In this document: positions 34,768 to 44,141 of the stretch, in pieces
Numbering within the stretch: the first letter of the stretch is position 1
How the letters are laid out: every line of letters starts with the position of its first letter
Made by a program: the position numbers and the translations under genes
Origin: Spartobacteria bacterium
Lineage (GTDB): Bacteria; Verrucomicrobiota; Verrucomicrobiia; Chthoniobacterales; UBA10450
Direction: 5' to 3'
Assembly (NCBI GenBank): GCA_003169975.1
Contig: PNAA01000033.1
Span: 1 to 64,000 of the forward strand
Length of the DNA stretch: 64,000 nucleotides
The notes under the pieces: generated by a model
The model's input: only the letters and a program-made list of their open reading frames with translations
Databases searched by the model: none
What the model was told of the DNA's origin: nothing

Positions 34768-35676
34768 CTAACGAGTGGTCCGGCGGCGGGGCGGCGGGCT
34801 GCTTTCCGGCGGCGGCGATACTTTGTCGGCACTGTCACGATAAAAGAGAACGCCATGGCGGCGAAGGTTGCTGATGAGCGCGCGCAAGTTATTAGCCACT
34901 TCTTCGTTCGTTAGCAACACGGCGAGCAATCCATTCCCGGAGGTCGCTTCATTCAGGATGCGCCCGGCGGACTGAATTGTCTTCCGCGCGTCGTCCGCCG
35001 CAAGCTGTAATTTATCCGCCGCCTCCTTCGCGGAACCCATCGTGCCGTCGGCTTTTTCGATCACGCCGTCAATCTTCTGCGAAGAAGCGGAGAGGGACGC
35101 GCTCGTCTTGCTTAGATTAGCGAAGGTCTCCTTGAGATGATCCATGTTCGCCGGCGAGAGCGCCTGGTCGTTCAACCGGCTGACCGCCGTGTCGATTTTC
35201 GCGACCGTTCCGCGCAAGTCCTTGATCAGCGCCCCGCCTTCTTTGGTAAGGTCGTCGAGACCTTTCTCGCGCGCCCCCTCGATGTGGGAGCCCTTCGCGA
35301 TATAGGTCGCCGGTTTTCCGGCCGGCACGGTGATGGTGACGAAGCGATCGCCGAGCAGGCCCGAGCTGCCAATCGCGAACGAGCTGCCGGCCGCGATCTG
35401 CACGTAATCGTAAATGCGCAGCGGCACGTCCACTCCGCGGCCCGCCCTCACCAGCATCGGCGCGCCCGAGACGCGCCCGACTTTCGCGCCGCCCATCAGC
35501 ACATCCGAGCCCTTGAGTAACCCGCTCGCATCGACAAAATGGACGGTCAGGTCGTAGTAGGTCTTGATGCCTTCGCCGAGCCGGCCGAATTGCACGACCA
35601 GCGCCGCCAGGATCGCGAGGCCGACGGCGACAAAAATCCCCACCTTTAATTCCAGTCCACGATCCTGTTCGTTCAT
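34768..35676 (-). CDS. mlaD: MCE/MlaD-type lipid-transport protein
   Basis: The 302-residue protein has one membrane helix (about 10-28, VGIFVAVGLAILAALVV) and an MCE domain (VHFVDASGLLKGSDVLMGGA, VGRVSG, GSSGLLGDRFVTI). A long alpha-helical, heptad-like C-terminal part (about 155-270) follows. It forms the periplasmic substrate-binding ring of an MlaEFD-type phospholipid transporter. TAG at 34770-34768 comes from an iterated motif (34766-34774). The Pro/Arg tail is low complexity. Confidence 0.9.
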   Translation of the reverse strand: MNEQDRGLELKVGIFVAVGLAILAALVVQFGRLGEGIKTYYDLTVHFVDASGLLKGSDVLMGGAKVGRVSGAPMLVRAGRGVDVPLRIYDYVQIAAGSSFAIGSSGLLGDRFVTITVPAGKPATYIAKGSHIEGAREKGLDDLTKEGGALIKDLRGTVAKIDTAVSRLNDQALSPANMDHLKETFANLSKTSASLSASSQKIDGVIEKADGTMGSAKEAADKLQLAADDARKTIQSAGRILNEATSGNGLLAVLLTNEEVANNLRALISNLRRHGVLFYRDSADKVSPPPESSPPPRRRTTR

Positions 35677-35680
35677 TTCG

Positions 35681-36487
35681 TTAGTCGGCGAGCGCGGCGC
35701 GCCCGATCAGAAAATCCTGGATAAGCGGATCGGGCGAAGCCTGTATTTCCGCCGGAGTCCCGTGAAAGTAAATGCGGCCTTCGTGCAGATACGCGATCCG
35801 ATCGCCCACATGAAACGCGTTTTTCATGTCGTGCGTCACGACCACGCTCGTTACGTGATAACGTTCCTGCAGGCGGCGAATCAGGCGGTTGATGCTGTCG
35901 GAGACCACCGGGTCCAAACCGGCCGTCGGTTCATCGTAGAGAATGCATGAGGGTTGATTAATGATCGCGCGCGCCAGTCCGACGCGCTTCTTCATGCCGC
36001 CACTCAAGTTGACCGGCATTTTTTTTTGCTGCCCTTCGAGTTCGATCACCTCAAGCATTTCGGCGATCTTGCGCTCGATCACGCGCCCATCGCGCTCGCC
36101 CGCTTCGCGTAATGGGAACGCGATATTCTCCTCGACCGTCATCGAGTCGAAGAGCGCGCCACCCTGGAACAAAATGCCGACTTTGCGGCGGATGGCTTCC
36201 AACTGGCGCTCGCCCAGTCCAATGATGCTCTGGCCGTCGATCCAGATTTCGCCCTCGTTAGGCTGCATCAAGCCGATCAGGTTTTTCAGGAGAACGGTCT
36301 TGCCGCCGCCGCTCCGACCGATGATGACGAGCGTCTCGCCCGCGGCCACGCTCAGGTCGACACCGCGCAATATGTCCTGGGGGCCAATACGCTTTTTCAA
36401 TCCGCGCACCGCGATCATGGGCGCGGCGCGGAGGTTGGATCTTCCGTCGACTGCAACGGAAGCCGGAATCGTTGGCGCGGTGGTCAT
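35681..36487 (-). CDS. mlaF: ABC transporter ATPase MlaF
   Basis: The second ATG (36487) is preferred because it overlaps the mlaE stop by 4 bases (ATGA), giving 268 residues; ATG 36493 is possible. Walker A is GRSGGGKTVL, the signature NLSGGMKKRVGLARA, Walker B CILYDEPTAGLDP and the switch His VVVTHDMKNA. The GGMKKR form and the Q-loop LFQGGALFDSM are typical of MlaF/Ttg2A. It hydrolyses ATP for the MlaE permease. The motif at 36255 encodes Pro-Asn-Glu. Confidence 0.93.
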   Translation of the reverse strand: MTTAPTIPASVAVDGRSNLRAAPMIAVRGLKKRIGPQDILRGVDLSVAAGETLVIIGRSGGGKTVLLKNLIGLMQPNEGEIWIDGQSIIGLGERQLEAIRRKVGILFQGGALFDSMTVEENIAFPLREAGERDGRVIERKIAEMLEVIELEGQQKKMPVNLSGGMKKRVGLARAIINQPSCILYDEPTAGLDPVVSDSINRLIRRLQERYHVTSVVVTHDMKNAFHVGDRIAYLHEGRIYFHGTPAEIQASPDPLIQDFLIGRAALAD

Positions 36488-37281
36488 TGCCATCCTGCCG
36501 GAAAAATTACGTTGAGGAACATGGTGAGGAAGAAATTCGAAATCAAAATCGCGAGCGAGGCATTGACCACCGCCTCAGTCGTGGCCCGGCCCACGCCGAC
36601 CGCGCCTTCGCGGCTGTTCAGACCTTTGTGGCAGCTGATGAAAACGATCAGGATGGCGAAGCAGAATCCTTTCGTCAGGCCCATGATAATGTCGCGCATC
36701 AAGGTCCAGCGAACCATGTTGGCAACGTAATAGGGGCCGCTGATATCGAGCAAATTGACCGAGACAAAATAGGCGGCGACGAGACCGAAACCGATGCATT
36801 CCGCAACCAGCAACGGCATCGAAACCATCATCGCGAGCATGCGTGGTACGACCAGGTAGTCGACGGGGTGCACCGCCAACGCCCGCAGGGCATCGATTTG
36901 CTCTGTCACTTTCATGGTGCCGATCTCGGCCGACATCGCGGCGCCGACCCGGCCGGTCACCATCAATCCGGTCAGGACCGGACCGAGCTCCCGAAAGAGC
37001 GCGGCGGAAACGACCGCGCCGACTCCGGAAGCGACGCCCAGTTTGTTAAACTGAAAATAGGTTTGGGCCGCGAAGACCGCGCCGGTGAAACCGCCGGTGA
37101 TGACGACGACCAGTTGCGAGAGCAACCCGATATCAACCATCTGCCGGAGAAACAAGCGCCAGCGCATGCGATGCGTCAGCGCGGAACGCACGCTCTCCGC
37201 TGCGAGCATAACGAGCTCACCCAGGTAAATGAAGAAGGCGAGGACGACCCCGCCGATTCCGGTCAAAAAGCGGGCAACCAT
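36484..37281 (-). CDS. mlaE: MCE-family permease MlaE
   Basis: The 265-residue inner-membrane protein has about five or six helices. GAVFAAQTYFQFNKLGVASG, PVLTGLMVTGRVGAAMSAEI, GTMKVTEQIDALRALAVHPV and YLVVPRMLAMMVSMPLL are conserved MlaE motifs. With MlaF and MlaD it moves lipids between inner and outer membranes, consistent with a diderm envelope. No MlaB (STAS) or MlaC is in the window. It is 42 bases downstream of a small conserved-looking gene. Confidence 0.93.
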   Translation of the reverse strand: MVARFLTGIGGVVLAFFIYLGELVMLAAESVRSALTHRMRWRLFLRQMVDIGLLSQLVVVITGGFTGAVFAAQTYFQFNKLGVASGVGAVVSAALFRELGPVLTGLMVTGRVGAAMSAEIGTMKVTEQIDALRALAVHPVDYLVVPRMLAMMVSMPLLVAECIGFGLVAAYFVSVNLLDISGPYYVANMVRWTLMRDIIMGLTKGFCFAILIVFISCHKGLNSREGAVGVGRATTEAVVNASLAILISNFFLTMFLNVIFPAGWQ

Positions 37282-37323
37282 GTGATCTCGATCCGGAGGA
37301 TGGCGCGCGGCGAGCCCACCGGC

Positions 37324-37614
37324 TCAGGCACTGAGCAGCTGCGTCTTGGAGCGCGGCCGCAACTCCGGCGGAATCGCACCGACGAAGCGCGGCTCCAGTC
37401 CAAGTTTGGAAAAAATGCCGCGAATTTCGCGCAAAGTGATGGTCGGTTCGTCAAGCTCCAGATAGACGATGTCGTGATTACTATCGACCTTGTAACGCAA
37501 GCCCGGCACCGCCTCGAGTTGATGATCGAGTTCCAGGATCTTGTTCAGGTCGCGCACGCCGGCCGCGTAGACTTCCAGTTCGATCATAATGCGGTGATCC
37601 AGCTTAACCAGCAT
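37324..37614 (-). CDS. Small protein of unknown function upstream of mlaE
   Basis: The 96-residue product starts MLVKLDHRIMIELEVYAAGV at 37614 (an internal ATG 9 codons later is possible). The alternating beta-alpha pattern (IMIELEVYAAG, LEAVPGLRYKVDSNHDIVYL, ITLREIRGIFSKLGLEPRFV) suggests a ferredoxin-like fold such as ACT or HMA. The frame extends to 38127 but overlaps the lipoprotein gene on the other strand and is not protein-like there. I do not recognise it. Being cotranscribed with mlaEFD suggests an envelope or regulatory role. Confidence 0.7.
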   Translation of the reverse strand: MLVKLDHRIMIELEVYAAGVRDLNKILELDHQLEAVPGLRYKVDSNHDIVYLELDEPTITLREIRGIFSKLGLEPRFVGAIPPELRPRSKTQLLSA

Positions 37615-37671
37615 GCGATTGCGATGCAAAAGTGAATTGTTTGCGCTTACCGGTGGTGAATACACTGGCTG

Positions 37672-38136
37672 GTGCGACCGAGCTTCCTGCTTCTCAGCCT
37701 CCTTCTGCTTGGCGGTTGCCAGACTGTTCCCAATGAGATGGAGCGAACGCGGCGCGCGACGGCGGAAAGGATCCAGGCTGAGCCGCCCGGTGATTACTTT
37801 GTTGGCCGCCGTTACTTCAAACCGGAATTTCATTTTTGGGGATATGTTCGCCGGCCCGGGCAGCCGTGGAGCACAGCGCAACTGGTAGTCTTGAACGAAA
37901 ACCGGAAGCTCGCACCCGACCGCGAACAGTTGAACGTCGGGAGCGACAACAACTACGAATATAAGCTCCGAGGCTATTTCAGCGGCGATAAGGTTTACGA
38001 GCTGGTCAGCGATCGTTTTCTTCCGGAGTTCGTCCTGGAAGGCTACGAATTGATTTCGACCAATCCACCCCCCATTTTCCGGAGCCAACTCGGAGGGCAG
38101 GAGGATAATCGCCTGAGGGTCGAGCAACCATTGTAG
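37672..38136 (+). CDS. Lipoprotein, copy 1 of a tandem pair
   Basis: GTG start; 154 residues. The signal peptide ends in LLLLGGCQT, a lipobox with Cys16, so it is predicted to be lipidated and exported. The mature domain has GRRYFKPEFHFWGYVRRPGQ, WSTAQLVVLNENRKLAPDRE, NNYEYKLRGYFSGD, FVLEGYELISTNPPPIF. I know no family name. Its neighbour at 38334 is about three quarters identical by eye, indicating duplication. Confidence 0.8.
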   Translation: MRPSFLLLSLLLLGGCQTVPNEMERTRRATAERIQAEPPGDYFVGRRYFKPEFHFWGYVRRPGQPWSTAQLVVLNENRKLAPDREQLNVGSDNNYEYKLRGYFSGDKVYELVSDRFLPEFVLEGYELISTNPPPIFRSQLGGQEDNRLRVEQPL

Positions 38137-38198
38137 ACTTCACCCTCTGGGCGACGTGGGGGTGCGGCGTGTCGCAGAACAGACATCGCCGGCTCCCG

Positions 38199-38217
38199 CG
38201 TTTCGCAGAGCGAAACG
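38199..38217. repeat. Palindrome CGTTTCGC-AGA-GCGAAACG
   Basis: A perfect 8-base stem with an AGA loop, followed by TCTAC, between the two lipoprotein genes. Sequence and flank match the palindrome at 38921-38939 (CGCTTCGC-AGA-GCGAAGCG) with two compensating changes, so pairing is conserved. Confidence 0.75.
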
Positions 38218-38333
38218 TCTACAACCGGTTCGTTCTCCTCCTCGTGGTCGTCCTCGTCCTCGATCCCTTTTCCGAGGACGAGGAGGATTACGAGCAAAGC
38301 ATGTGCATTGCGAGACGCGCCAAGCTGCGATAG

Positions 38334-38834
38334 ATGATGCCAGCCATTCGTCCGATGAGATTTCGCTCGCTCAAAAACCTGTCGTTGCTCGTCTGCCTTT
38401 GTTTTCTCGCAAGTTGCCAGACGATGCCGGAAGGCATTCATCAGGCGCGGCTCGCGATGTCCGCGAAGATCCAGACGGAGGCGGCGGGCAACTACTTCAT
38501 CGGCCGGCGCTATTATAAACCGGCCTTTCACTTTTGGGGCTACGTCCGCCGGCCCGGCCAGCCCTGGAGCACGGCGCAACTCGTGATGTTAAACGAGAAT
38601 CAGAAGCTCGCGCCTGATCGCGAGCAGGTGAATTTCGGCTTCGACAACAATTACGAGTACAAGCTTTATGGCCGCTTCAGCGGCGACAAAGTTTATGAGC
38701 CGGCGAGCAATGGCGTCTATCCGGAATTCGTGCTCACGGGCTACGAGCTGATCTCGACCAACCCGGCGCCCATTTTCAAAAGCCAATACAGCGGCTCGGG
38801 TGACAACCGATACCAAATCGAAAAGCCGGAGTAG
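38334..38834 (+). CDS. Lipoprotein, copy 2 of a tandem pair
   Basis: The 166-residue product (ATG 38334; an ATG 7 codons later also works) has signal peptide and lipobox CFLASCQTM. The mature domain has GRRYYKPAFHFWGYVRRPGQ, WSTAQLVMLNENQKLAPDRE, NNYEYKLYGRFSGDKVYEP, ELISTNPAPIFKSQ. It is a paralogue of the gene at 37672, with the strongest conservation in the FHFWGYVRRPGQPWSTAQLV core. Function unknown; likely periplasmic or outer-membrane attached. Confidence 0.8.
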   Translation: MMPAIRPMRFRSLKNLSLLVCLCFLASCQTMPEGIHQARLAMSAKIQTEAAGNYFIGRRYYKPAFHFWGYVRRPGQPWSTAQLVMLNENQKLAPDREQVNFGFDNNYEYKLYGRFSGDKVYEPASNGVYPEFVLTGYELISTNPAPIFKSQYSGSGDNRYQIEKPE

Positions 38835-39849
38835 GCGCGGCGCCAAGGGCGCGTCCTGTAGACGCCTCCCTCTGGGAGGCGCGGGGACGGAGGCTGCTTC
38901 CCCGGCCAAGTCTCGTGCCGCGCTTCGCAGAGCGAAGCGTCTCCACCTAACGACTGAGCGTCCGGCGAAAGACAAGCTGGTCGAGGAATTTCTTGGCTTC
39001 CTCGAGGTCGAGCGCAACGCTTCGCCGCGCACTTTGCGCATCTATCGGGACGCGCTCCGCGACTTTCAGGCCCAGACGACCGCCCCGGGCTGGCGCCAAT
39101 GCCGGCCGCAACACTTCCGCGATTATCTCTTCGCGCTGATGAAGCGGAAACAGGCGCGCTCCTACATCCGGCTGCAATTTTCCGCCCTGCGTAGCTTTTA
39201 TCGCTTCCTCGTCGCGCGAAATCGCCTAACGAAAGATCCGGTGCGCGAAATTCAGTTGCCGAAAGCGGCCAAGCAGCTCCCGCTCGTCCTGACGCAGACC
39301 CAGATCGGCGAACTTCTCGCCGCCCCTCTCCAGGTCAAAAAACCGAAGAGCGCGCCCGTCTGGATGCCGCAGCGCGATGCCGCGATCCTCGAGGTTTTTT
39401 ACAGCAGCGGCTTGCGTCTGGCTGAACTCGCCTCGCTCAATGTGAACGATCTCGACCTCTACACGGAATCGGTCCGCGTGCTCGGCAAAGGGCGCAAGGA
39501 ACGCGTTTGCCCGGTGGGAGCACCGGCGCTGCAAGCGGTCTCCCGTTATCGGGCCGCCGCCAATGTGCACAGTGGTCCGCTCTTTCTCAATAAATCGCGC
39601 CGGCGCATTTCGCCGCGCTCGATCTGGTTGATTCTCAAGCGCTATCTCCGCCACACCTCGATCCCGATCGCGCTCAGCCCACATAAGCTCCGGCACAGTT
39701 TCGCGACCCACCTGCTCGATAACGGCGCCGACCTGCGCAGCGTGCAGGCATTGTTAGGCCACGCCAGTCTTTCGACCACGCAGATTTACACCCACGTCAC
39801 CACCGAGCGGTTGAAAAAAGCCTACGCGGACGCGCACCCGCGGGCCTGA
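38800..39849 (+). CDS. Tyrosine recombinase XerC/XerD
   Basis: The core (from about residue 57, KDKLVEEFLGFLEVERNASP) has the SAM-like N-terminal domain and catalytic residues: Arg in YSSGLRLAELASL, Lys in GKGRKERVCPVG, His-x-x-Arg in SPHKLRHSFATH, His in LGHASLSTTQIY and the Tyr nucleophile. It acts at dif to resolve chromosome dimers, or is a related integrase. The only in-frame start before the core is GTG 38800, so the first 45 residues are read through the lipoprotein end and two palindromes (38864-38880, 38921-38939). A non-standard start is possible. Motifs at 38946 and 39224. Confidence 0.88.
   Translation: MTTDTKSKSRSRRGAKGASCRRLPLGGAGTEAASPAKSRAALRRAKRLHLTTERPAKDKLVEEFLGFLEVERNASPRTLRIYRDALRDFQAQTTAPGWRQCRPQHFRDYLFALMKRKQARSYIRLQFSALRSFYRFLVARNRLTKDPVREIQLPKAAKQLPLVLTQTQIGELLAAPLQVKKPKSAPVWMPQRDAAILEVFYSSGLRLAELASLNVNDLDLYTESVRVLGKGRKERVCPVGAPALQAVSRYRAAANVHSGPLFLNKSRRRISPRSIWLILKRYLRHTSIPIALSPHKLRHSFATHLLDNGADLRSVQALLGHASLSTTQIYTHVTTERLKKAYADAHPRA
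38864..38939. repeat. Two palindromes inside the 5' end of the recombinase frame
   Basis: GCCTCCC-TCT-GGGAGGC (38864-38880), preceded by GTAGAC, and CGCTTCGC-AGA-GCGAAGCG (38921-38939), followed by TCTCC. Each has a 3-base loop and perfect stems. The first is nearly the same as the palindrome at 39924-39944 beyond the gene. Confidence 0.75.
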
Positions 39850-39874
39850 CGAAGGCGCGCGCATCCGGTCGACG

Positions 39875-39944
39875 TTTCGCTATGCGAAATGCGAGTGTAA
39901 CGGCGCCGTCCAATCCCAGACCTACGCCTCCCACAGGGAGGCGT
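39875..39944. repeat. Two palindromes downstream of the recombinase gene
   Basis: TTTCGC-TAT-GCGAAA (39875-39889) and ACGCCTCCC-ACA-GGGAGGCGT (39924-39944), the latter followed by CTACAG. They lie between convergent recombinase and clpC genes and may terminate both, but they belong to the same 3-base-loop family. Confidence 0.75.
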
Positions 39945-39960
39945 CTACAGTCCGCGCACC

Positions 39961-42438
39961 TTAACTCGCGCTCGCGGCCGCGTTGTCGTGCGGTTCGGCC
40001 ACTTTGAAAACGAGTTTTTCGTTTTCGACCGTCACCTGCACCATGTCGCCCGCTTTCACGCCGCCCCGGAGCAGCTCTTCCGCAAGCGGGTCCTCCAGGT
40101 AACGCTCCACCGCGCGCCGCATCGGACGCGCGCCGTAGGTCGGGTCGTAGCCTTTCTCGATCACGAATTCGTGGGCCGCATCATCGAGCGCAATCTCGAT
40201 TTCCTTCAACTGCAGCCGGCGCTTCACTTTGTTCACTTCGAGGTCGACGATCCGCATCAGGTCCGGTTTGCTGAGGGTGTGGAAAACAATGATCTCGTCG
40301 AGCCGGTTCAAGAACTCGGGCTTAAAGACGCGCTTCGTTTCCTCGAGAATCTTGTCGCGCATCACATCGTAGTTCGCCTCGTCGCGCTGCGCGCCGAAGC
40401 CCATCGTCGTCTGGCGCTTGATTAGCTCGGCGCCGACGTTCGAGGTCATGATGATGATTGTGTTTCGGAAATCGATCTTCCGGCCTAACGAGTCGGTGAT
40501 CTTCCCTTCTTCCAGGATTTGGAGCAACAGGTGCATCACGTCGGGGTGCGCCTTTTCGATCTCGTCGAAGAGCACGACCGAGTAGGGCCGCCGCCGCACG
40601 GCTTCGGAAAGCTGGCCGCCTTCCTCGTAGCCGACGTAGCCCGGGGGCGAGCCGATCAGGCGCGAGGCGGTGAATTTTTCCATGTACTCCGACATGTCGA
40701 TCTGGATGAGCGCATCGGCGTCGCCGAACATGAATTCGGCGAGAGTGCGGGCGAGGAAGGTCTTGCCGACTCCGGTCGGGCCGAGGAAAACAAACGAGCC
40801 GATCGGGCGTCTCGGATCCTTCAGATCGGCGCGCGAACGCCGCAGCGCTTTGCTGATCGCGCCGACCGCTTCGTCCTGGCCGATGACGCGTTGTTTGATG
40901 TCGGTTTCCATCGCGAGCAGTTTCGCGGTTTCCTTCTGCTCCATTTTCTGGAGCGGAACGCCGGTCATCTTCGAGATGATGTGCATCATGTCGTCGGCCG
41001 TCACGAGCACTTCCTTCTCCTCGCGCTGCTCGCGCCATTCGGTTAAAATGCGGTCGAGTTTTTCCCTGGCTTGCTTTTCCTTGTCGCGGAGCGCCGCGGC
41101 TTTTTCGAAGTCCTGGGCTTTAATCGCCGCTTCCTTGTCGACCCGGATTTCCTCGATCTCTTTCTCGATTTGCTTCACGTCCGGCGGACGCGTCATTGCG
41201 TTGATTCGCGCGCGCGAGCCAGCTTCGTCCATCACGTCAATCGCTTTGTCGGGCAAAAACCGCCCGGTGATGTAACGCTCGGAAAGTTTGACTGCGCTCT
41301 CGAGCGCCTCGTCGGTCAGCTTCGCTCGGTGATGCGCTTCATATTTCGGCCGCAGACCTTTCAAAATCAGAATCGCTTCGTCAACCGTCGGCGCTTCGAC
41401 TTTAACGGTCTGGAACCGTCGCTCGAGCGCCGCGTCTTTTTCGATGTATTTGCGATACTCGTTGAGGGTGGTGGCGCCGACGCACTGCAACTCGCCGCGA
41501 CTAAGCGCCGGCTTGATGATGTTGGATGCGTCCATCGCGCCTTCCGCGGAACCGGCGCCGACGATGGTGTGCAGTTCGTCGATGAAAAGGATGACGTTTT
41601 TCGAGCGGCGGATTTCGTCCATCACCGCCTTGATCCGCTCTTCGAATTGTCCGCGATACTTCGTGCCCGCGACCATCAAGGCGAGGTCGAGAGTGATGAC
41701 TTTTTTGTCCCGCAGCAGTTCCGGCACGTTCCCACTGGCGATTTCCTGCGCAAGGCCCTCGACGATCGCCGTCTTGCCGACCCCGGCTTCGCCTAACAAT
41801 ACCGGGTTGTTCTTCGTCCGGCGGCAAAGCACCTGGATGACGCGCTCGATCTCGTTATGCCGGCCGATGACCGGGTCGAGCTCGCTCTTCTTCGCGAGAT
41901 CGGTCAGGTCGCGGCCAAACGCGCGAAGAGCCGGCGTCTTGACGTCTTTTTTGGACGTTTCGCCCGGCGCGCCCAGCTCTGGATCGTTTTCCGGCGGGGT
42001 GAAATTTGGATCGAGTTCCTTCAGGATTTCGTTGCGCGTCCGCTCGATATCGACCTCGAGGCTTTTCAAGACGCGGGCGGCGACACCTTCGCCTTCGCGG
42101 AGCAGGCCGAGCAGGATGTGCTCCGTGCCAACGTAGGAATGATTGAGCGCGCGCGCTTCCTTGCCGGCCAGCGCGAGCACTTTTTTCACCCGAGGAGTGT
42201 AGGGAATGTTGCCGACCATTTTCGTCTCGGGGCCGGAGCCGACTTGTTTTTCGACTTCCATCCGCACGGTTTCGAGATCGAGCCCCATTTTCTGGAGCAC
42301 ATTGACCGCGACGCCCTGGCCGAGCTTGATCAGACCGAGCAGGAGATGCTCCGTCCCGACGTAATTGTGGTTGAAGCGGTCCGCTTCTTTACGGGCCAGC
42401 GCGAGGACTTGCTGCGCCCGAGGAGTAAAATTATTCAT
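39961..42438 (-). CDS. clpC: AAA+ unfoldase ClpC of the Clp protease
   Basis: The 825-residue protein has two Clp_N repeats (about 1-145), AAA1 with Walker [16 protein letters not shown] (from 216), a middle domain with a UVR motif ([20 protein letters not shown]) and AAA2 with [15 protein letters not shown], ending in the D2 small domain. It unfolds substrates for ClpP. In Firmicutes ClpC recognises phospho-arginine marks made by McsB, whose gene lies directly upstream and overlaps the clpC start by 8 bases. Motif at 40483. Confidence 0.95.
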   Translation of the reverse strand: MNNFTPRAQQVLALARKEADRFNHNYVGTEHLLLGLIKLGQGVAVNVLQKMGLDLETVRMEVEKQVGSGPETKMVGNIPYTPRVKKVLALAGKEARALNHSYVGTEHILLGLLREGEGVAARVLKSLEVDIERTRNEILKELDPNFTPPENDPELGAPGETSKKDVKTPALRAFGRDLTDLAKKSELDPVIGRHNEIERVIQVLCRRTKNNPVLLGEAGVGKTAIVEGLAQEIASGNVPELLRDKKVITLDLALMVAGTKYRGQFEERIKAVMDEIRRSKNVILFIDELHTIVGAGSAEGAMDASNIIKPALSRGELQCVGATTLNEYRKYIEKDAALERRFQTVKVEAPTVDEAILILKGLRPKYEAHHRAKLTDEALESAVKLSERYITGRFLPDKAIDVMDEAGSRARINAMTRPPDVKQIEKEIEEIRVDKEAAIKAQDFEKAAALRDKEKQAREKLDRILTEWREQREEKEVLVTADDMMHIISKMTGVPLQKMEQKETAKLLAMETDIKQRVIGQDEAVGAISKALRRSRADLKDPRRPIGSFVFLGPTGVGKTFLARTLAEFMFGDADALIQIDMSEYMEKFTASRLIGSPPGYVGYEEGGQLSEAVRRRPYSVVLFDEIEKAHPDVMHLLLQILEEGKITDSLGRKIDFRNTIIIMTSNVGAELIKRQTTMGFGAQRDEANYDVMRDKILEETKRVFKPEFLNRLDEIIVFHTLSKPDLMRIVDLEVNKVKRRLQLKEIEIALDDAAHEFVIEKGYDPTYGARPMRRAVERYLEDPLAEELLRGGVKAGDMVQVTVENEKLVFKVAEPHDNAAASAS

Positions 42439-43555
42439 TATGGTGAGGCTCGGAGGGCGGTTTGTCGGCGGGCTCCCGCGCCACTTTACCCATATCAGGT
42501 TTAGGAAAGAGTTTCAAACGATCGCGGATGATTTGGGCGCGCAGGAAGTCGCGTTCTTCGGCGTTGAGCTTCTGTTGCGAGGTCTTTTGCAGGTGCGCCG
42601 GCTGGGTTTCAATGAAGAGCTCATCAACCGGCAACCGCCGGTCTTCCGGGAATGCACCGAGATCCACGCCGAGTTTCATGACCGATAGCAAATTAAGCGC
42701 CTCCTTCGAGGTCATCGCATGAGCATAAGTGAGCACACCGTATGCCCGGCCGATCTGATCCCAGAGCGTATCGGACTTTTTCTGGATCAACATCTGACGC
42801 GCATCGTGTTCTTTTTCGATGATTGTCTCGATCACCTTGGTCAGGCGGGCGATGATTTCGTCCTCTTTTTCGCCGAGCGTCGTTTGGTTCGAGATCTGGA
42901 AAAGGTTGCCCATCGCCTCGGTGCCTTCGCCGTAGAGCCCGCGGACGGCGAGACCGATCTTGTTTACCGCCTGGATGACTTGATTGATCAGGTCGCTCAG
43001 GACGAGGCCCGGCAAATGAAGCATCGCCGAGGCGCGCATGCCGGTGCCGACGTTGGTCGGGCAGGCGGTCAGGTAACCGAGACGCTGATCGTAGGCGATG
43101 TCGAGTTTGGATTCCAGCGTGCTGTCGACTTTATCGACCAGCTTAAAGGCGTTTTTCAATTGCAGCCCGGAACGGATCGATTGCATCCGCAAATGATCCT
43201 CTTCGTTGATCATGATGCTGAGCGTTTGCTTGCGATTCATGACGACCGCGCTGCCGATGCTTTTCGCGGCATGCTCGCGGCTGATGAGATGACGCTCGAC
43301 GAGCACTTGTTTCTCGAGCGCGGAAAGATCCTGGAGCAACTCTGCGAACGAATCCTGCATCTCCGGCAACTCTTCGACGCGCGGTTTGATCTGGTCGAGA
43401 ATCTGGCTGCGCTCGGCTTTTTTCGCCCAGCCGGGAAAGGCCCGGTGGCGCAGATTCCGCGCCAGCCGCACCCGGCTGCTGACCACGATCTGGTGGTGCG
43501 GACCCTCGCCGCGGACCCACTCGCCGGCGCTCGACATGACTTGGGAGAACTTCAT
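42431..43555 (-). CDS. mcsB: Protein-arginine kinase McsB
   Basis: The 374-residue phosphagen-kinase family enzyme phosphorylates arginine side chains of proteins, marking them for Clp[22 protein letters not shown] is the ATP-binding start, [12 protein letters not shown] the catalytic loop and [20 protein letters not shown] the family signature with the reactive Cys; [13 protein letters not shown] and [20 protein letters not shown] follow. The N-terminal guanidino-substrate domain of creatine kinases is replaced, as in McsB. It is between mcsA (4-base gap) and clpC. Confidence 0.94.
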   Translation of the reverse strand: MKFSQVMSSAGEWVRGEGPHHQIVVSSRVRLARNLRHRAFPGWAKKAERSQILDQIKPRVEELPEMQDSFAELLQDLSALEKQVLVERHLISREHAAKSIGSAVVMNRKQTLSIMINEEDHLRMQSIRSGLQLKNAFKLVDKVDSTLESKLDIAYDQRLGYLTACPTNVGTGMRASAMLHLPGLVLSDLINQVIQAVNKIGLAVRGLYGEGTEAMGNLFQISNQTTLGEKEDEIIARLTKVIETIIEKEHDARQMLIQKKSDTLWDQIGRAYGVLTYAHAMTSKEALNLLSVMKLGVDLGAFPEDRRLPVDELFIETQPAHLQKTSQQKLNAEERDFLRAQIIRDRLKLFPKPDMGKVAREPADKPPSEPHHNE

Positions 43556-43559
43556 TCGG

Positions 43560-44051
43560 TCAACTCGCCATTTCGTGTTCGAGCTTCTTGATCTGGTCGC
43601 GCAAGGTCGCCGCGGTTTCGTAGTTCTCTTCCGCGACGGCTTTGTCCAGATGGTCGTTGAGGGCGCGCATCTTGTCGGTCAATTTCATCTGGCGCGAGGC
43701 GCGTTCCGGCAACTTGCCGACATGCTCGGTCCCCTTGTGCATCGCCTTGAGCAGCGTCCCCAGACCTTCCGAAAATGTTTCGTAACAGGCGCTGCAACCG
43801 AGCCGCCCGGTCTTCTTGAAATCCGCCTGGGTGAAACCACAAACCGGGCATTTCTGGGTCGGCGCGCCCTTCTCGATCTCCTCGGCAGCGCCAATCCCTA
43901 ACAATAAATCGGCGAGGGCAAAACCGGTTGGATCCTGCACCCCCTTCTCCTTCGAGCAAGCATCGCAGAGGTTCACCTTCTGCATTTTGCCCTCGAGAAT
44001 CTGGGTCAGAAAAACCGTCGCATCATTACATTTACAAACGTCGCACAGCAT
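43560..44051 (-). CDS. mcsA: McsB activator McsA
   Basis: The 163-residue protein has four CxxC pairs forming zinc-binding modules: MLCDVC, NLCDACS, KCPVCGFT and GCSACYET. A C-terminal UVR motif (LDKAVAEENYETAATLRDQI) follows. It activates McsB and stabilises the complex in Bacillus. No ctsR repressor gene precedes it; upstream is the aminotransferase, which ends 90 bases away on the same strand. Confidence 0.92.
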   Translation of the reverse strand: MLCDVCKCNDATVFLTQILEGKMQKVNLCDACSKEKGVQDPTGFALADLLLGIGAAEEIEKGAPTQKCPVCGFTQADFKKTGRLGCSACYETFSEGLGTLLKAMHKGTEHVGKLPERASRQMKLTDKMRALNDHLDKAVAEENYETAATLRDQIKKLEHEMAS

Positions 44052-44141
44052 GGCTGATCAATTAGACCACAAACTGGTGGGAAAATTCAACCGGCAGCCC
44101 GGGGGCGGCGCCTTTTCGTCTCCTGCCCGACGCGCGCCCGT

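Noticed and set aside
36472-37635. 387-codon plus-strand frame opposite mlaE
   Set aside because: Charged, domain-free shadow of the permease gene.
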